The notes under the pieces are model-generated. The model was not told the DNA's origin. It made no database searches and worked only from the letters and a program-made list of their open reading frames with translations. This document shows, piece after piece, positions 7,863 through 17,602 of a DNA stretch of 55,807 nucleotides. The DNA is from Gemmataceae bacterium (GTDB lineage Bacteria > Planctomycetota > Planctomycetia > Gemmatales > Gemmataceae): positions 1 through 55,807 of the forward strand of contig JAKEET010000098.1 of NCBI GenBank assembly GCA_022616435.1, given 5' to 3'. The translations under genes were made by a program, and so were the position numbers. Every line of letters starts with the position of its first letter. The first letter of the stretch is position 1.

Positions 7863-10800
7863 TCACATGTCATCCACCTCGTGGGTCACCGGCGCAAACC
7901 CCCGCCGCATCGTGTTCTCCGACACGCACCGCGGGACCATGAAGTGCGGCAGGTAATCCGGCCCGCCCGCCTTCGTGCCCTTGCCGCTCAGCTTGAACCC
8001 GCCGAACGGTTGGCGGTGCACCAGGGCCCCGGTGATCTTGCGATTGATGTACAGGTTGCCCACACGAAATTCGCGCTTGACGCGGTCGATGTTCTGCGGG
8101 CTGCGCGAGAACAGCCCGCCGGTCAGCGCATACGGCGTGCCGTTCGCGATCGCCAGCGCGTCGCCAAGATTCGCGGCCTTCATCACCGCCAGCACCGGGC
8201 CGAAAATCTCTTCCTGGGCGATGACCGCGTCCGGCTTCACGTCGGCGAAGATGTGCGGCGCCACGTAGAAACCTTCGTTCACGAGGAACCCAAGGTCGCC
8301 GGCGTGGACGAGTCGCGCCTCCTGCTTGCCCTTGTCGATGTAACGCTGGATGCTCTCGCGCGCCTTGGCGTCGATCACCGGGCCGACCTTGCACGCCGGG
8401 TCCTCGGCGGGGGCGATCTTCAAGCTTCTGGTCGCCTCGACCAGCCGCTGCAGGAACACGTCATGAATCGACGCCAGCACGATGACCCGCGAGCATGCCG
8501 AGCACTTCTGGCCCTGGTAGCCGAAGGCGCTGGCGACCACTCCCTGCACCGCCTCGTCGAGGTCGGCGTCGTCATCGACGATGATGGCGTTCTTGCCGCC
8601 CAGCTCGGCGATGAGCTGCTTGATGTGGGTTTGCCCCGGCGCCAGTGCGGCGGTCTGCTGGTTGAGCCGCATGCCGACGCCGCGCGAGCCGGTGAACGCG
8701 ACCACGGCCACGTCGGGGTGCTCGACCAGCGTGGGGCCGATTTCGGCGCCGGCGCCGGGCAGGTAGTTGACCACTCCGGTGGGCAAACCCGCCTCGCGAA
8801 AGGCCTCCATCAATTTGGCGCCGATCACCGCCGACGATTCCGCCGGCTTCATGATGGCGGTGTTGCCGGTGACCAGGGCGGCGGTCGTCATGCCGCACAG
8901 GATCGCCAGCGGAAAGTTCCACGGGGCGATGACGACGGCGACGCCCCGCGGCTCGTACCAGTTGGCGTTGCGCTCGCCCAGCACATCGACCAGCTGCGGC
9001 CGGGCCAGCCGCCGCATCTGGAGCGCGTAGTATTCGCAGAAATCGATGGCCTCGGTGACGTCGGCATCGGCCTCGCGCCAGGCCTTGCCGCATTCGACAA
9101 CTTCCCAGGCGGCCAGCTCGAAGCGGCGTCGCCGCAGGATCGCGGCCGTCTTCACCAGGAAGTCGGCCCGCGTATTCGCATCGGTGTCGCGCCAACCGGG
9201 AAACGCCGCGGCGGCCGCCTGCACGGCCTGCACCGCGTGCTCCTTGTCCGCCTTTGCGCAACGTCCCACGACCTCACGCACATGCGACGGGTTCAGTGAA
9301 TCGAAAGTCGCCGCGGCGCTGATCTCACGCCCGCCGATCACCAGCGGATACGTTCTGCCCAACTGCTGCCGCACGTCGCCGAGCGCCGCCTGCAGCGCCT
9401 GCCGACTCTCCTCGCGGCGGAAATCGGCCACCGGCTCGTTGACGAAAGAGTCATTGGTCGTTGGTCCTTCGTCATTGGCGATGCCGCTGCGACCGTCCCG
9501 GGACGAATGACGAATGACTGATGACGAATGACCAATGACAGGATTCATGAGCAACTTCTCCTCGGGCACGTGCTCGGTGAAGCTGGCCCGCAAGAAGGAC
9601 GTGTTGGCGGTGTTTTCGAGCAGACGCCGCACCAGGTAGGCCATGCCCGGCAGGAGCTGGCCGTACGGCGTGTAGACGCGCACGCGCTGACCGAGACGCA
9701 CCAGCGCGTCCTTGACCTCATCGGCCATGCCGTACAGCATCTGGATTTCGTAGCTGCGCGGGGGCAGACCCATGAGGTGCGCCGCGGCCATCGCGTGGGC
9801 CAGGCTGCGGATGTTGTGGCTGCCGAACGCCGGTCGAAACAGCTCGCGGTTCTCCACGAGGAAAATGGTCAGGCGCTCGTAACAGGCGTCGGTCTCCCAT
9901 TTCTGGGCGAATACGGGCGTCGGCCAGCGTTCCTGGGCGGCGATCACGGTTTCGTAATCCCAGTACGCCCCCTTGATCAGCCGCACCCACACCGGCGTGC
10001 CGCGCCGCCGGGCCCACTCGGCCAGCTCGCGCAGATCGCGCTCGCTGTCGCGCAGGTACGCCTGGATGGCGATGCCGGCGTCGGGCCAGCCGCGAAACTC
10101 GTCTTCGTCGAGGATGTCACGGAAGATCCGCAGCGTCAGGTCCTTGAACGCGTACTGCTCCATGTCGAGGTTGACGAAGGCCCGATGCCGGATCGCGGAC
10201 CGGAAAATCGGCCGCAACCGCCCGCGCACGATGGCGCTGGTTCCGGCGGGATCGATCGGATCGAACTGGCTGTACAGGGCCGACAGCTTGATCGACACGT
10301 TGACGCGCGGCAACGGCCCGGACGGATCGCGGTCGATCTGATCGACCGGGTCCCAAGTGTTGACCTGGCGGCTCAAGCCTTCAATCAGGTGCAGATAGTC
10401 CTGCTGGCTCTTGACCGCCTCCGCCTCGGTGATGGTGGCCTCGCCGAGCAGGTCCATGGTGAAGGTGAGCTTGCGGCGGCGCAGGTCGGCGACAGCGGCG
10501 AGGGCTTGGTCGAGATTGGACCCGGCGATGAAGCGCCGTGCCAGGCGTTGCGCGTTGGAGCGCGCCAGGCTCGCCAGGAACCGCGCCGGCCAGCCGCGCT
10601 CCGGCAGCCAGCGCATCCCTTTCCGCGCCCAGTCCGGAAGGTCATCGACGGCTTCGGCGAAGTACTCGAGCAGGTGGCGGCTGATCGATTCCGGCGTGTG
10701 CAGCAACGGGAGCGCGTCGATGAAGCGAAACAGTTGCACCTTGACCGTTTCATCGTGCATGGTCAGCGCCATCAGGCGCTCGTCCCACCAGCGCGGCGTC

Positions 10801-10892
10801 AGCAAGATCGGCGGACGCCGGTCGATGCGCGCGAACAGTTCCTCGCCGTAGGCGCGGGTCAAGCGTTCCAGTTGGTCCGCGTCGATGGGCAT
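7863..10892 (-). CDS. putA: bifunctional proline dehydrogenase / P5C dehydrogenase
   Basis: A 1009-residue enzyme oxidising proline to glutamate in two steps (EC 1.5.5.2 and 1.2.1.88). Residues about 110-445 are the FAD-dependent proline dehydrogenase barrel (INVSIKLSAL-type start, VRLIKGAYWDYE, then YEIQMLYGMADEV). Residues about 510-1000 are the aldehyde dehydrogenase: APWNFPLAIL, VAFTGSRGVG, IAELGGKNAIIV with the catalytic Glu, and GQKCSACSR with the catalytic Cys. No DNA-binding ribbon-helix-helix is present, so it is not autoregulatory. Residues about 450-492 derive from an intergenic-type repeat (see findings). No strong ribosome binding site precedes the ATG. It is a single gene. Confidence 0.95.
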   Translation of the reverse strand: MPIDADQLERLTRAYGEELFARIDRRPPILLTPRWWDERLMALTMHDETVKVQLFRFIDALPLLHTPESISRHLLEYFAEAVDDLPDWARKGMRWLPERGWPARFLASLARSNAQRLARRFIAGSNLDQALAAVADLRRRKLTFTMDLLGEATITEAEAVKSQQDYLHLIEGLSRQVNTWDPVDQIDRDPSGPLPRVNVSIKLSALYSQFDPIDPAGTSAIVRGRLRPIFRSAIRHRAFVNLDMEQYAFKDLTLRIFRDILDEDEFRGWPDAGIAIQAYLRDSERDLRELAEWARRRGTPVWVRLIKGAYWDYETVIAAQERWPTPVFAQKWETDACYERLTIFLVENRELFRPAFGSHNIRSLAHAMAAAHLMGLPPRSYEIQMLYGMADEVKDALVRLGQRVRVYTPYGQLLPGMAYLVRRLLENTANTSFLRASFTEHVPEEKLLMNPVIGHSSSVIRHSSRDGRSGIANDEGPTTNDSFVNEPVADFRREESRQALQAALGDVRQQLGRTYPLVIGGREISAAATFDSLNPSHVREVVGRCAKADKEHAVQAVQAAAAAFPGWRDTDANTRADFLVKTAAILRRRRFELAAWEVVECGKAWREADADVTEAIDFCEYYALQMRRLARPQLVDVLGERNANWYEPRGVAVVIAPWNFPLAILCGMTTAALVTGNTAIMKPAESSAVIGAKLMEAFREAGLPTGVVNYLPGAGAEIGPTLVEHPDVAVVAFTGSRGVGMRLNQQTAALAPGQTHIKQLIAELGGKNAIIVDDDADLDEAVQGVVASAFGYQGQKCSACSRVIVLASIHDVFLQRLVEATRSLKIAPAEDPACKVGPVIDAKARESIQRYIDKGKQEARLVHAGDLGFLVNEGFYVAPHIFADVKPDAVIAQEEIFGPVLAVMKAANLGDALAIANGTPYALTGGLFSRSPQNIDRVKREFRVGNLYINRKITGALVHRQPFGGFKLSGKGTKAGGPDYLPHFMVPRCVSENTMRRGFAPVTHEVDDM
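9447..9544. repeat. GACGAATGAC-type repeat inside putA
   Basis: About 98 bp built from repeated GACGAATGAC / GTCATTGGTC words in both orientations. Outer arms such as GTCATTGGTC and GACCAATGAC form an inverted repeat. It lies wholly inside the putA frame and is translated without a stop (VIGHSSSVIRHSS to NDEGPTTNDS on the minus strand). It separates the two catalytic domains. In planctomycetes such words are usually found between genes. Confidence 0.75.
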
Positions 10893-11022
10893 GGCAAGTC
10901 ACTCATGGTCATTCTATGATCGCATGTCTACCCCGCCCGGCACCGCCTTGGTAAGATGGCCTTCTGTTGACTTCCTGACTTCTGATTCCTGACTCCTGGC
11001 TCCTGATTCCCGACCCCTCTCT
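10893..11022. promoter_or_regulatory. divergent intergenic region putA / kinase
   Basis: 130 bp between two divergent starts. The part at about 10,966-11,012 is a degenerate tandem of TGACTTCC / TGATTCC / TGACTCC words, resembling repeats common between planctomycete genes. No convincing -35/-10 pair or Shine-Dalgarno for the kinase was found; it must nevertheless hold both promoters. Confidence 0.35.
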
Positions 11023-11889
<867 letters not shown>

Positions 11890-11901
11890 CCTCATTGTCC
11901 G

Positions 11902-11977
11902 CCGCTTGCGGCTTAGCGCTCGGAGGCGCGTTTCTGAGACTTCGGCAAAGGGCACGCGAACGCTAAGCCGCGAGCGG
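11902..11977. repeat. 17-bp inverted repeat between kinase and DUF3754 genes
   Basis: Arms of 17 bp at 11,902-11,918 (CCGCTTGCGGCTTAGCG) and 11,961-11,977 pair with one mismatch (T:G after folding) around a 42-base loop. It starts 12 bp after the kinase stop and ends 15 bp before the next ATG, so it could attenuate transcription between the two codirectional genes. The core GCTTAGCG / CGCTAAGC is shared with other hairpins in the window. Confidence 0.7.
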
Positions 11978-11992
11978 CCGTGGAACCAGCCC

Positions 11993-13198
11993 ATGGCCGA
12001 GTACAAGGATCGCGAGCACTACATCCCCGTGCGGCGGCACGACCTGGTCCAGTTGCTCTGCACGGATCGCGGGCTGGACCGCTCGGCCGCCGATCAGTTC
12101 CGGCAGCTGAGCGAGCTCTTGTCGGCGACGTTCCATTTCGAATATCACCAGCTGCTCGAAGAGCTGAAGAACGAGTACGCCCCGTTCGATCCCGACGAAA
12201 CGACGAAGCCGATCGGCAAGCTGACGGCGCAAGAGCGCGGCCAGAAGCTGGCCCGGCTGTTCGAGCGGTTCGCGTGGCTGATGGAGCGGGCGAACTTCAA
12301 GCGGCTGGACCGGCAGGAGATCGTCGAGGCCACCAAGGCGGTCAGCGACTGGGGCCTGAACATGGACGTCGATTTCAGCAACTTCGAGAGCTTCGACGTC
12401 TACGCGCGCGGCGACACCGTCGGGACGCGCTATCGCCGGCGCTGGTGGAACTGGTTCCGGCTGGAATCGGTGCAGCTCGCCGTCTACAAGCGCATCGTGC
12501 TGATCGTGAAGTTGAAGCCGAGCAAGCGTGTGCCGGCCGGCGTGGACACCGACACCGTGTTCCTGAAGGTCTTCAAGGACATTCCCAAGATCGACATGGA
12601 GATGCTGCTCCCCGGCGCGCGCTATCGCATGCCGGGGGGCGCGCGCCTCAAGCTCGGCGGCTCCTTCTTCAGCGGCATCCTCTGGATCGGCTACAGCATC
12701 GGCGAGCAACTGCTCGGCGCCGTCGCCGAGCTCAGCGCCAGCCTGTTCTGGGGCCCGCTGCTGGCGGTGTTCGGCTACGGCTACCGCCAGTACTACGGCT
12801 ACCAGAGCACCAAGAACATCTTCAGCCTGCGCCTCACGCAGAGCCTGTACTACCAGAATCTGGGCAACAACCAGGGGGTGTTGTTCCACCTGCTCGACGA
12901 GGCGGAGGAGCAGGAATGCCGCGAGGCCCTGCTGGCGTATTACTGCCTGTGGCGCTTCGCCGGCGACACGGGCTGGAAGATGGCCGACCTCGATGACTAC
13001 GTGGAGATGGAGTTGGAGCGCCTGGCGCACATCAAGGTTGATTTCGAAATCGACGACGCCATGGCCAAGCTCGATCGCCTGAACCTGGTCACCAGAAACG
13101 GCGACCGCTACGCGGCCGTGCCGATCGACAAAGCGCTGGAACGGCTCGACTACGCGTGGGACAATTACTTCAGGTACAACAAGGAAGCGGCCGTCTAA
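11993..13198 (+). CDS. DUF3754 (TMEM143-like) membrane protein
   Basis: A 401-residue protein matching the DUF3754/TMEM143 pattern. It has an N-terminal helical half with HYIPVRRHDLVQLL and a central beta segment (VYKRIVLIVKLKP, then VFLKVFKDIPKIDMEMLLPGA). Two hydrophobic helices follow at about 225-265 (FFSGILWIGYSIGEQLLG and SLFWGPLLAVFGYGYRQYY). A cytoplasmic helical tail comes next, with LTQSLYYQNLGNNQGVLFHL and AEEQECREALLAYY. The ATG at 11,993 is chosen because the conserved part begins there; the longer frame reads through the hairpin. Members are membrane proteins of unknown role, mitochondrial in eukaryotes. Confidence 0.75.
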   Translation: MAEYKDREHYIPVRRHDLVQLLCTDRGLDRSAADQFRQLSELLSATFHFEYHQLLEELKNEYAPFDPDETTKPIGKLTAQERGQKLARLFERFAWLMERANFKRLDRQEIVEATKAVSDWGLNMDVDFSNFESFDVYARGDTVGTRYRRRWWNWFRLESVQLAVYKRIVLIVKLKPSKRVPAGVDTDTVFLKVFKDIPKIDMEMLLPGARYRMPGGARLKLGGSFFSGILWIGYSIGEQLLGAVAELSASLFWGPLLAVFGYGYRQYYGYQSTKNIFSLRLTQSLYYQNLGNNQGVLFHLLDEAEEQECREALLAYYCLWRFAGDTGWKMADLDDYVEMELERLAHIKVDFEIDDAMAKLDRLNLVTRNGDRYAAVPIDKALERLDYAWDNYFRYNKEAAV

Positions 13199-13220
13199 AT
13201 CACCATGCGCGATGCCGCTG

Positions 13221-13290
13221 CACCAACCCGAAGCGTAAGCGAGGGAGGAGACGAGGAAGCAAAGTCCCTCGCTGACGCGTCGGGTTGGTG
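13221..13290. repeat. 26-bp inverted repeat downstream of DUF3754 gene
   Basis: Arms at 13,221-13,246 (starting CACCAACCCGAAGCGTAAG) and 13,265-13,290 match at 24 of 26 positions around an 18-base loop. The CCCGAAGCGTAAGCGAGGGA-type word is characteristic of planctomycete spacers. It fills most of the gap to the next gene, whose ATG lies 28 bp beyond. Confidence 0.8.
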
Positions 13291-13317
13291 ACGGCGCGAG
13301 GGTTACGGGAGCAATCC

Positions 13318-14208
13318 ATGACGCCTCACCTTGCACTGGTCGTCGCGGCCCTCGTTCAGGGACAGGGACAACCCAGGGAGCTCGATTTCGACCTGGGCGG
13401 CGACCGGCCCTTGGCCCCGCACTTCCGTTACGCGGGTCCCGACGCCGCCAAGTGGATCAAGCGCGAGGAGGCGGGGTTTCGCGTCACGCTCCCCGCCGAC
13501 CGCAAGGGCGGGCATCCCATCGGGGTGCGCTGGCTGGGCACGCTCAAGGGAGACTTTGACATTATCGGCGACTTCGAGCTCTTGTCCAGCGACGTGCCGG
13601 CCAAGGGCGGCGGCGTCGGCGTCGCCTTCAACATCGGCCCCGACGACAGCATCAAGAAATTCGCCAAGGTTGGCCGGTTCTTCCGCGAACAGCAAAGTGT
13701 CTGGGTGATCGAACGCTGGAACAAGGATGTCCCGGGAGACTACAGAGTGGCCACGACGCCGACCGACGCCCGCACCGGCCGCCTCCGCTTCGTGCGCCAG
13801 GGGGCGGTCCTGTCGTACCAAGCGGCTGAAGGCCTGGACGGCGAATTCCGGGAGTTGTTCCGTCATGAGTTCGGGACGGAGGACGTCGCCATGGTGCGTT
13901 ACATCGTCAACAACACCAACAGCGCGACCGTCGTGGATGCCCGCCTGCTGAACATGAAGATCCGCTCCGAGATGATTCCGGCCGCGGGCGCCGACCCGGA
14001 CGGCGCTGCGGACGGCGCGGGGGCCTCAGGATGGAGACGCCTGGGCGCATTATGGGGAGTGATTGGCGCGGTCGCCATTCTCGTGGCGGGCGGGGTCGGC
14101 TATCTGGTGAAACGTCGCCGCGCCCGCCAACCGGAGCATGCCGGCAGGGCGGCCGGTGTGCCAGCCGGTGCGCCGACCGCCCCGCGGCCGCGGAAACGGG
14201 CGGAGTAG
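13318..14208 (+). CDS. DUF1583-like type I membrane protein
   Basis: A 296-residue protein. The ATG at 13,318 has a GGGAG seven bases upstream and opens with a short signal-like segment (MTPHLALVVAALVQGQG). Residues 25-215 form one beta-rich domain with GVRWLGTLKGDFDIIGDFEL and a VRYIVNNTNSATVVDARLLN end. It resembles the laminin-G/concanavalin-like DUF1583 family of planctomycetes. A C-terminal helix (about 240-262, LGALWGVIGAVAILVAGGVG) followed by KRRRAR indicates an anchor with the domain outside the cytoplasm. The same domain type is found in the kinase at 41,037-43,334. Ligand unknown. Confidence 0.65.
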   Translation: MTPHLALVVAALVQGQGQPRELDFDLGGDRPLAPHFRYAGPDAAKWIKREEAGFRVTLPADRKGGHPIGVRWLGTLKGDFDIIGDFELLSSDVPAKGGGVGVAFNIGPDDSIKKFAKVGRFFREQQSVWVIERWNKDVPGDYRVATTPTDARTGRLRFVRQGAVLSYQAAEGLDGEFRELFRHEFGTEDVAMVRYIVNNTNSATVVDARLLNMKIRSEMIPAAGADPDGAADGAGASGWRRLGALWGVIGAVAILVAGGVGYLVKRRRARQPEHAGRAAGVPAGAPTAPRPRKRAE

Positions 14209-14469
14209 CGCCCGCCCGAGCTGCGGGGTTATTCCGTGGGACAGCGGAAAGTTGAATCGGTAAATCGGGGATTTTGCTTGACTTGTCTTCCCCGCTTGGT
14301 ATCTTCAGGGCGTTCCCCACACGGGGAATAGGACCGGGGCGTGTATGGGCGACGCGTTCCGGTCCGTTTTGTTTCCTTCCTGAAGCCCAATTCACCTTGC
14401 CAGTTCCGCTGTCGGCGCCGCGAGCCAGCGGCGCCCAGGTCCGGCTCGGCTCGCCGGACCTACCTTGAA
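14209..14469. terminator. convergent intergenic region with two hairpins
   Basis: No gene is seen in these 261 bp between convergent genes. Two adjacent perfect hairpins stand near the right end: GGCGCCGC / GCGGCGCC at 14,414-14,435 (6-base loop) and AGGTCCGGC / GCCGGACCT at 14,437-14,461 (7-base loop). They lie 9 bp past the stop of the minus-strand gene and so are best placed to terminate it. No U-tract follows, as is usual in GC-rich genomes. Confidence 0.55.
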
Positions 14470-15708
14470 TCATGGGGGCATCCCCTGGGCGAAGCCCCAA
14501 TCCGTGGGCTGGTAACTCACATCCAGGTTCGGCGTCCGGATGAGCCGGTCCTTCTCCGCCAGGCTGTGCATGACCGTGTCGAGGACGCCGGTGGTCAACA
14601 GCGTCCGCTCGACCGGGTACGCTGGCCGGCCGGTGTGGAAGGTGTGATCGATGGCCCGAAGCTGATGCTCGAAGTGGCGGAACGGGGCGCCTTCCTGCAG
14701 GCGAAACCAGGTCGCCTGCGGGCGGGCCTCGCCGCGGATCTTGCCGGCGAAGGCGAATTCCGCCGCCAGGCCGGTTCGCATCGCCACGCAAGCGCGCAGG
14801 CCGTCGCGATACTCGATCAAGTAGAAGACGGCGTTCTTCGCGAACTCCTTGGGCCGGCCTTTCCTTGGCGCCGGGGTCGTGGCGACCGCGGCGTCGAGCA
14901 GCTCGCGCGACCAGCGGCCCGCTTTCTCGGCCCGGCCGATCTCGTCGCCGCGCACCGCTTGCACCGAAACGACGCCGGTTTCGCCGCCGCGACGCCGTTC
15001 GACCATGCACTGCAAGGCCTCCAGGGCGTGGAAGCCGTACGACTCCAGACCGCCGTAGCCCAGCACCAGCGCCTCGGTAAGGGCACAGCCGCGCGGCAAG
15101 GTCAGCGCCGGTTGCCGCCAGGCGACCGGCAACGACGAGCCGGCGATGAACGGGATGCGCAGCTCGCGGGCCGTATCGACCATGTGCTTGGCGTCGGCCC
15201 AGGCATAGGCCAGGTGCTTGTCGCTGAAGAGCGGCACCGCGCGGCGATGCTTGCGGAGCACGGCGACGATCGCGTCGAAGAAGCGCCGCCGCGGATACAT
15301 GTGCTGGTTGGTGTCCTTGGTGTACGGATAGTTGCCGTGCTCGCCGATGCTGAGGACGCCGGCCACCGCCAGCTTGTCGCCGCCCAAGGTGAGCGCCTCT
15401 TCAATCGACTTGGCGATGCGGAAGCCGTGCTTCTTGGCCAGGTCGCGGCTCATGTCGTTTTTCGGGACCTGGTCGGTGTACAAGCTGACCAGGCGCAGGT
15501 CCGGGCCCGGGCCGCCGGCCTGGTCGTAGCCCTCAAGGATCTTGCCGACGATGACATCGGCGTGGGAGTTCTGCCGGTATTCCGTGACGACGGCGGCGAC
15601 CGGCAGGCGTTCGCGGCGGGGCTGGGCGGCGCGGGCGCCGTTCGCGAACCACGCGCCGCCGAGAAGGCCCGCGGATTGGAGGAGAAACCGGCGTCGAGCG
15701 GCGTGCAT
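14470..15708 (-). CDS. Tat-exported conserved protein of unknown function
   Basis: A 412-residue protein. The ATG at 15,708 is chosen because GGGAG lies eight bases upstream and it begins with a twin-arginine signal (AARRRFLLQSAGLLGGAWF). The GTG three codons earlier is less likely. The first half has a Rossmann-like rhythm (RLPVAAVVTEYRQNSHADVI, then DKLAVAGVLSIGEHGNYPY), faintly like Gfo/Idh/MocA oxidoreductases, but no nucleotide-binding GxGxxG is seen. No catalytic motif can be named. Tat export suggests folding, perhaps with a cofactor, before secretion. Just downstream of a PQQ-propeller gene on the same strand. Confidence 0.7.
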   Translation of the reverse strand: MHAARRRFLLQSAGLLGGAWFANGARAAQPRRERLPVAAVVTEYRQNSHADVIVGKILEGYDQAGGPGPDLRLVSLYTDQVPKNDMSRDLAKKHGFRIAKSIEEALTLGGDKLAVAGVLSIGEHGNYPYTKDTNQHMYPRRRFFDAIVAVLRKHRRAVPLFSDKHLAYAWADAKHMVDTARELRIPFIAGSSLPVAWRQPALTLPRGCALTEALVLGYGGLESYGFHALEALQCMVERRRGGETGVVSVQAVRGDEIGRAEKAGRWSRELLDAAVATTPAPRKGRPKEFAKNAVFYLIEYRDGLRACVAMRTGLAAEFAFAGKIRGEARPQATWFRLQEGAPFRHFEHQLRAIDHTFHTGRPAYPVERTLLTTGVLDTVMHSLAEKDRLIRTPNLDVSYQPTDWGFAQGMPP

Positions 15709-15735
15709 GATGAACACTCCCAGTTCTTCCAGTGA

Positions 15736-15774
15736 CCCGTTCAGCGCGGCTTCCTCGTGCGTGCGCTAAACGGG
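15736..15774. repeat. 12-bp inverted repeat between two minus-strand genes
   Basis: CCCGTTCAGCGC (15,736-15,747) pairs with GCGCTAAACGGG (15,763-15,774) with one mismatch and a 15-base loop. It sits between the stop of the PQQ-propeller gene and the start of the Tat-protein gene. The core GCGCTAAACGG also occurs in the palindrome at 6,552-6,603. Confidence 0.6.
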
Positions 15775-15781
15775 GCTCTGG

Positions 15782-17407
15782 TTATTCCCGCAGCGCCAGC
15801 CGGTAACACACCGCCTCGCGGGCGTTCCGCACCAACAGGTACGGTCCATACAGCGCCAGGTTGTTCCACGTCTGCCCTTCGACTGCTGCCACGGTCCCCA
15901 GCACATGATTGGGCTCGTCCGGCGTCGCTCGCACCAGCGACAGCTCGCCGTCTTCCGACAGCACCAGCAGCAGGTCATCGACGCGCAGGATCTGGCCGTG
16001 GCTGTAGCGCCCTTCGCGCCAGACGATGCGGCCGGTGTCCAGTTCCACGCATTCGAGGATGCCGTCGGAGAGCCCATAGACATAACCATCCCGGATCGTG
16101 ACGTTGGTCAGCTTGGTGCGCATGCTGCGCGGCTTGTGGTAGATCGGTTCCACGTCGATGGCGCCCTCCTCCCCGGCAACGAGTCGCACCAGCTTGGCCC
16201 CGGCGCCGTAGCCCTTCGACACGAACACGCGGTCGGGCGGCAGCGGCACCGCCTGCGAGTTGTTGGCGTCTTCGCTGGTGGTGCCGGGCCATTCGAATTG
16301 CCAGAGTTGCGCGCCGGTCTTCAGATCGTGGCCGCTGACCCAGTTTTCGTTGACGCTGAGGATTTGCCGCCGCCCGGCCAGGACCGCGAGGGCGGGCGAC
16401 GCGTGGCTGATATTGTGATCGCCCCCCTTCCAGACCAGGGCGCCGTTGTCTTGATGAAAGGCGGCCAGCGACCAGCGGGCGCCCGCGCGCGGTCCGCCCG
16501 CCGGCACGATCACCACGTCGTCCACGATCAAGGGTGAACCGGACCGGCCGTATCTCACCAGCTTATCTTCGTCGTTGCCCGTGACGCCGAACTCCTTGAG
16601 CAGGTCCTTGCTCCAGACCGCCCGGCCGGTGGCGCCGTCGAGGCAGTGGAATTTTCCGGTGGCGCCCAGCGCGTAGACCCGGCCCTGGTGGATGGTGGGG
16701 GTGCTGCGCGGGCCGACGCCGCCCATGAAGTGCTCATAGCGCGTCGGCGTCGCATGGACCCATTGCAGCTCGCCGGTCTCGATGTGGTAGCAGGTCACCA
16801 GCTCCTCGGTGCGGCGCTGTTCCATCGTGACCGCGTAGCCGTTGACGGCGACGAACCCCGACCAGCCGGCGCCGATCGGCTGCCGCCAGACTTCGGCCGG
16901 CGGATGCGCCGACCAGTCCGGATCGAGCTTGACACTGGTGATGTTGAGATCGCGCTTGGGCCCGAGGAACTGCGGAAAGTCAGCGGGTGTGGTGGTGAAC
17001 AGATCGACGTTGGCGCCGTCGAGGGAATCGGGGGCCGGCGGCGGCAGCTCGCGTTCGATGGGCCGGGGCGACCAGCGCCAGGCGAGCGTGAGGAACAGAT
17101 TGCCGCTGACGTTGTCGACGCGCACCGCCGTGGCGACGGCCCCCGCCGCCATGAGGCAGAGACCGAAGATGCTCCAGCGGATGCGGCGCGGATAGCTGCT
17201 GAACAACGTGAACCAGACAAGGCACAAGAACGCGCCGAACGACAAGACGGGCCAGGTCATGCCGTTGGCCATGCCTTGATCGTGGATTAGGGTTTGGAAG
17301 ATGAGCACGGCCGCGCCAGTGGCGATGACGATGTAGATCCAGAAGGGGAGGCCGAGCACGTAGGCGCGCTTGGGCGGGGCGTCGGCGCTGCGCAGTGTGT
17401 TGGACAT
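15782..17407 (-). CDS. membrane PQQ-like beta-propeller protein
   Basis: A 541-residue protein. The ATG at 17,407 is preceded by GAGG at good distance. Three hydrophobic helices lie in the first 120 residues (WIYIVIATGAAVLIF, WPVLSFGAFLCLVWFTLF and IFGLCLMAAGAVATAV). A large exported propeller of PQQ-binding-like repeats follows, with YHIETGELQWVHATPT, FHCLDGATGRAVWSKDL, DLKTGAQLWQFEWPG and VELDTGRIVWREGRY. FPQFLGPKRD before the propeller is typical of planctomycete PQQ-like proteins. No dehydrogenase active-site residues were recognised. It is more likely a structural or sensor propeller than an alcohol dehydrogenase. Confidence 0.85.
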   Translation of the reverse strand: MSNTLRSADAPPKRAYVLGLPFWIYIVIATGAAVLIFQTLIHDQGMANGMTWPVLSFGAFLCLVWFTLFSSYPRRIRWSIFGLCLMAAGAVATAVRVDNVSGNLFLTLAWRWSPRPIERELPPPAPDSLDGANVDLFTTTPADFPQFLGPKRDLNITSVKLDPDWSAHPPAEVWRQPIGAGWSGFVAVNGYAVTMEQRRTEELVTCYHIETGELQWVHATPTRYEHFMGGVGPRSTPTIHQGRVYALGATGKFHCLDGATGRAVWSKDLLKEFGVTGNDEDKLVRYGRSGSPLIVDDVVIVPAGGPRAGARWSLAAFHQDNGALVWKGGDHNISHASPALAVLAGRRQILSVNENWVSGHDLKTGAQLWQFEWPGTTSEDANNSQAVPLPPDRVFVSKGYGAGAKLVRLVAGEEGAIDVEPIYHKPRSMRTKLTNVTIRDGYVYGLSDGILECVELDTGRIVWREGRYSHGQILRVDDLLLVLSEDGELSLVRATPDEPNHVLGTVAAVEGQTWNNLALYGPYLLVRNAREAVCYRLALRE

Positions 17408-17602
17408 GGACAACCTCGTTCGGTGGGAACGGGCTTCGGATGCCGCTGTGGTCATTGTACCGGACGATCAACCGGCCGCTTCCGCGGCTCGGCTCGCCGT
17501 GCCGATTCCCCATCGCTTTTTCTACGCCGATCAATTACAACAGACTACCTGAACCGCCGCCGCGGCGCCCGCGCCTGCCCCGGCCACCACACACCCTTAT
17601 TC

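Noticed and set aside
14274..14468. Small frame before the Tat-protein gene
   Set aside because: It spans two hairpins and has no start support; the region is a convergent spacer.
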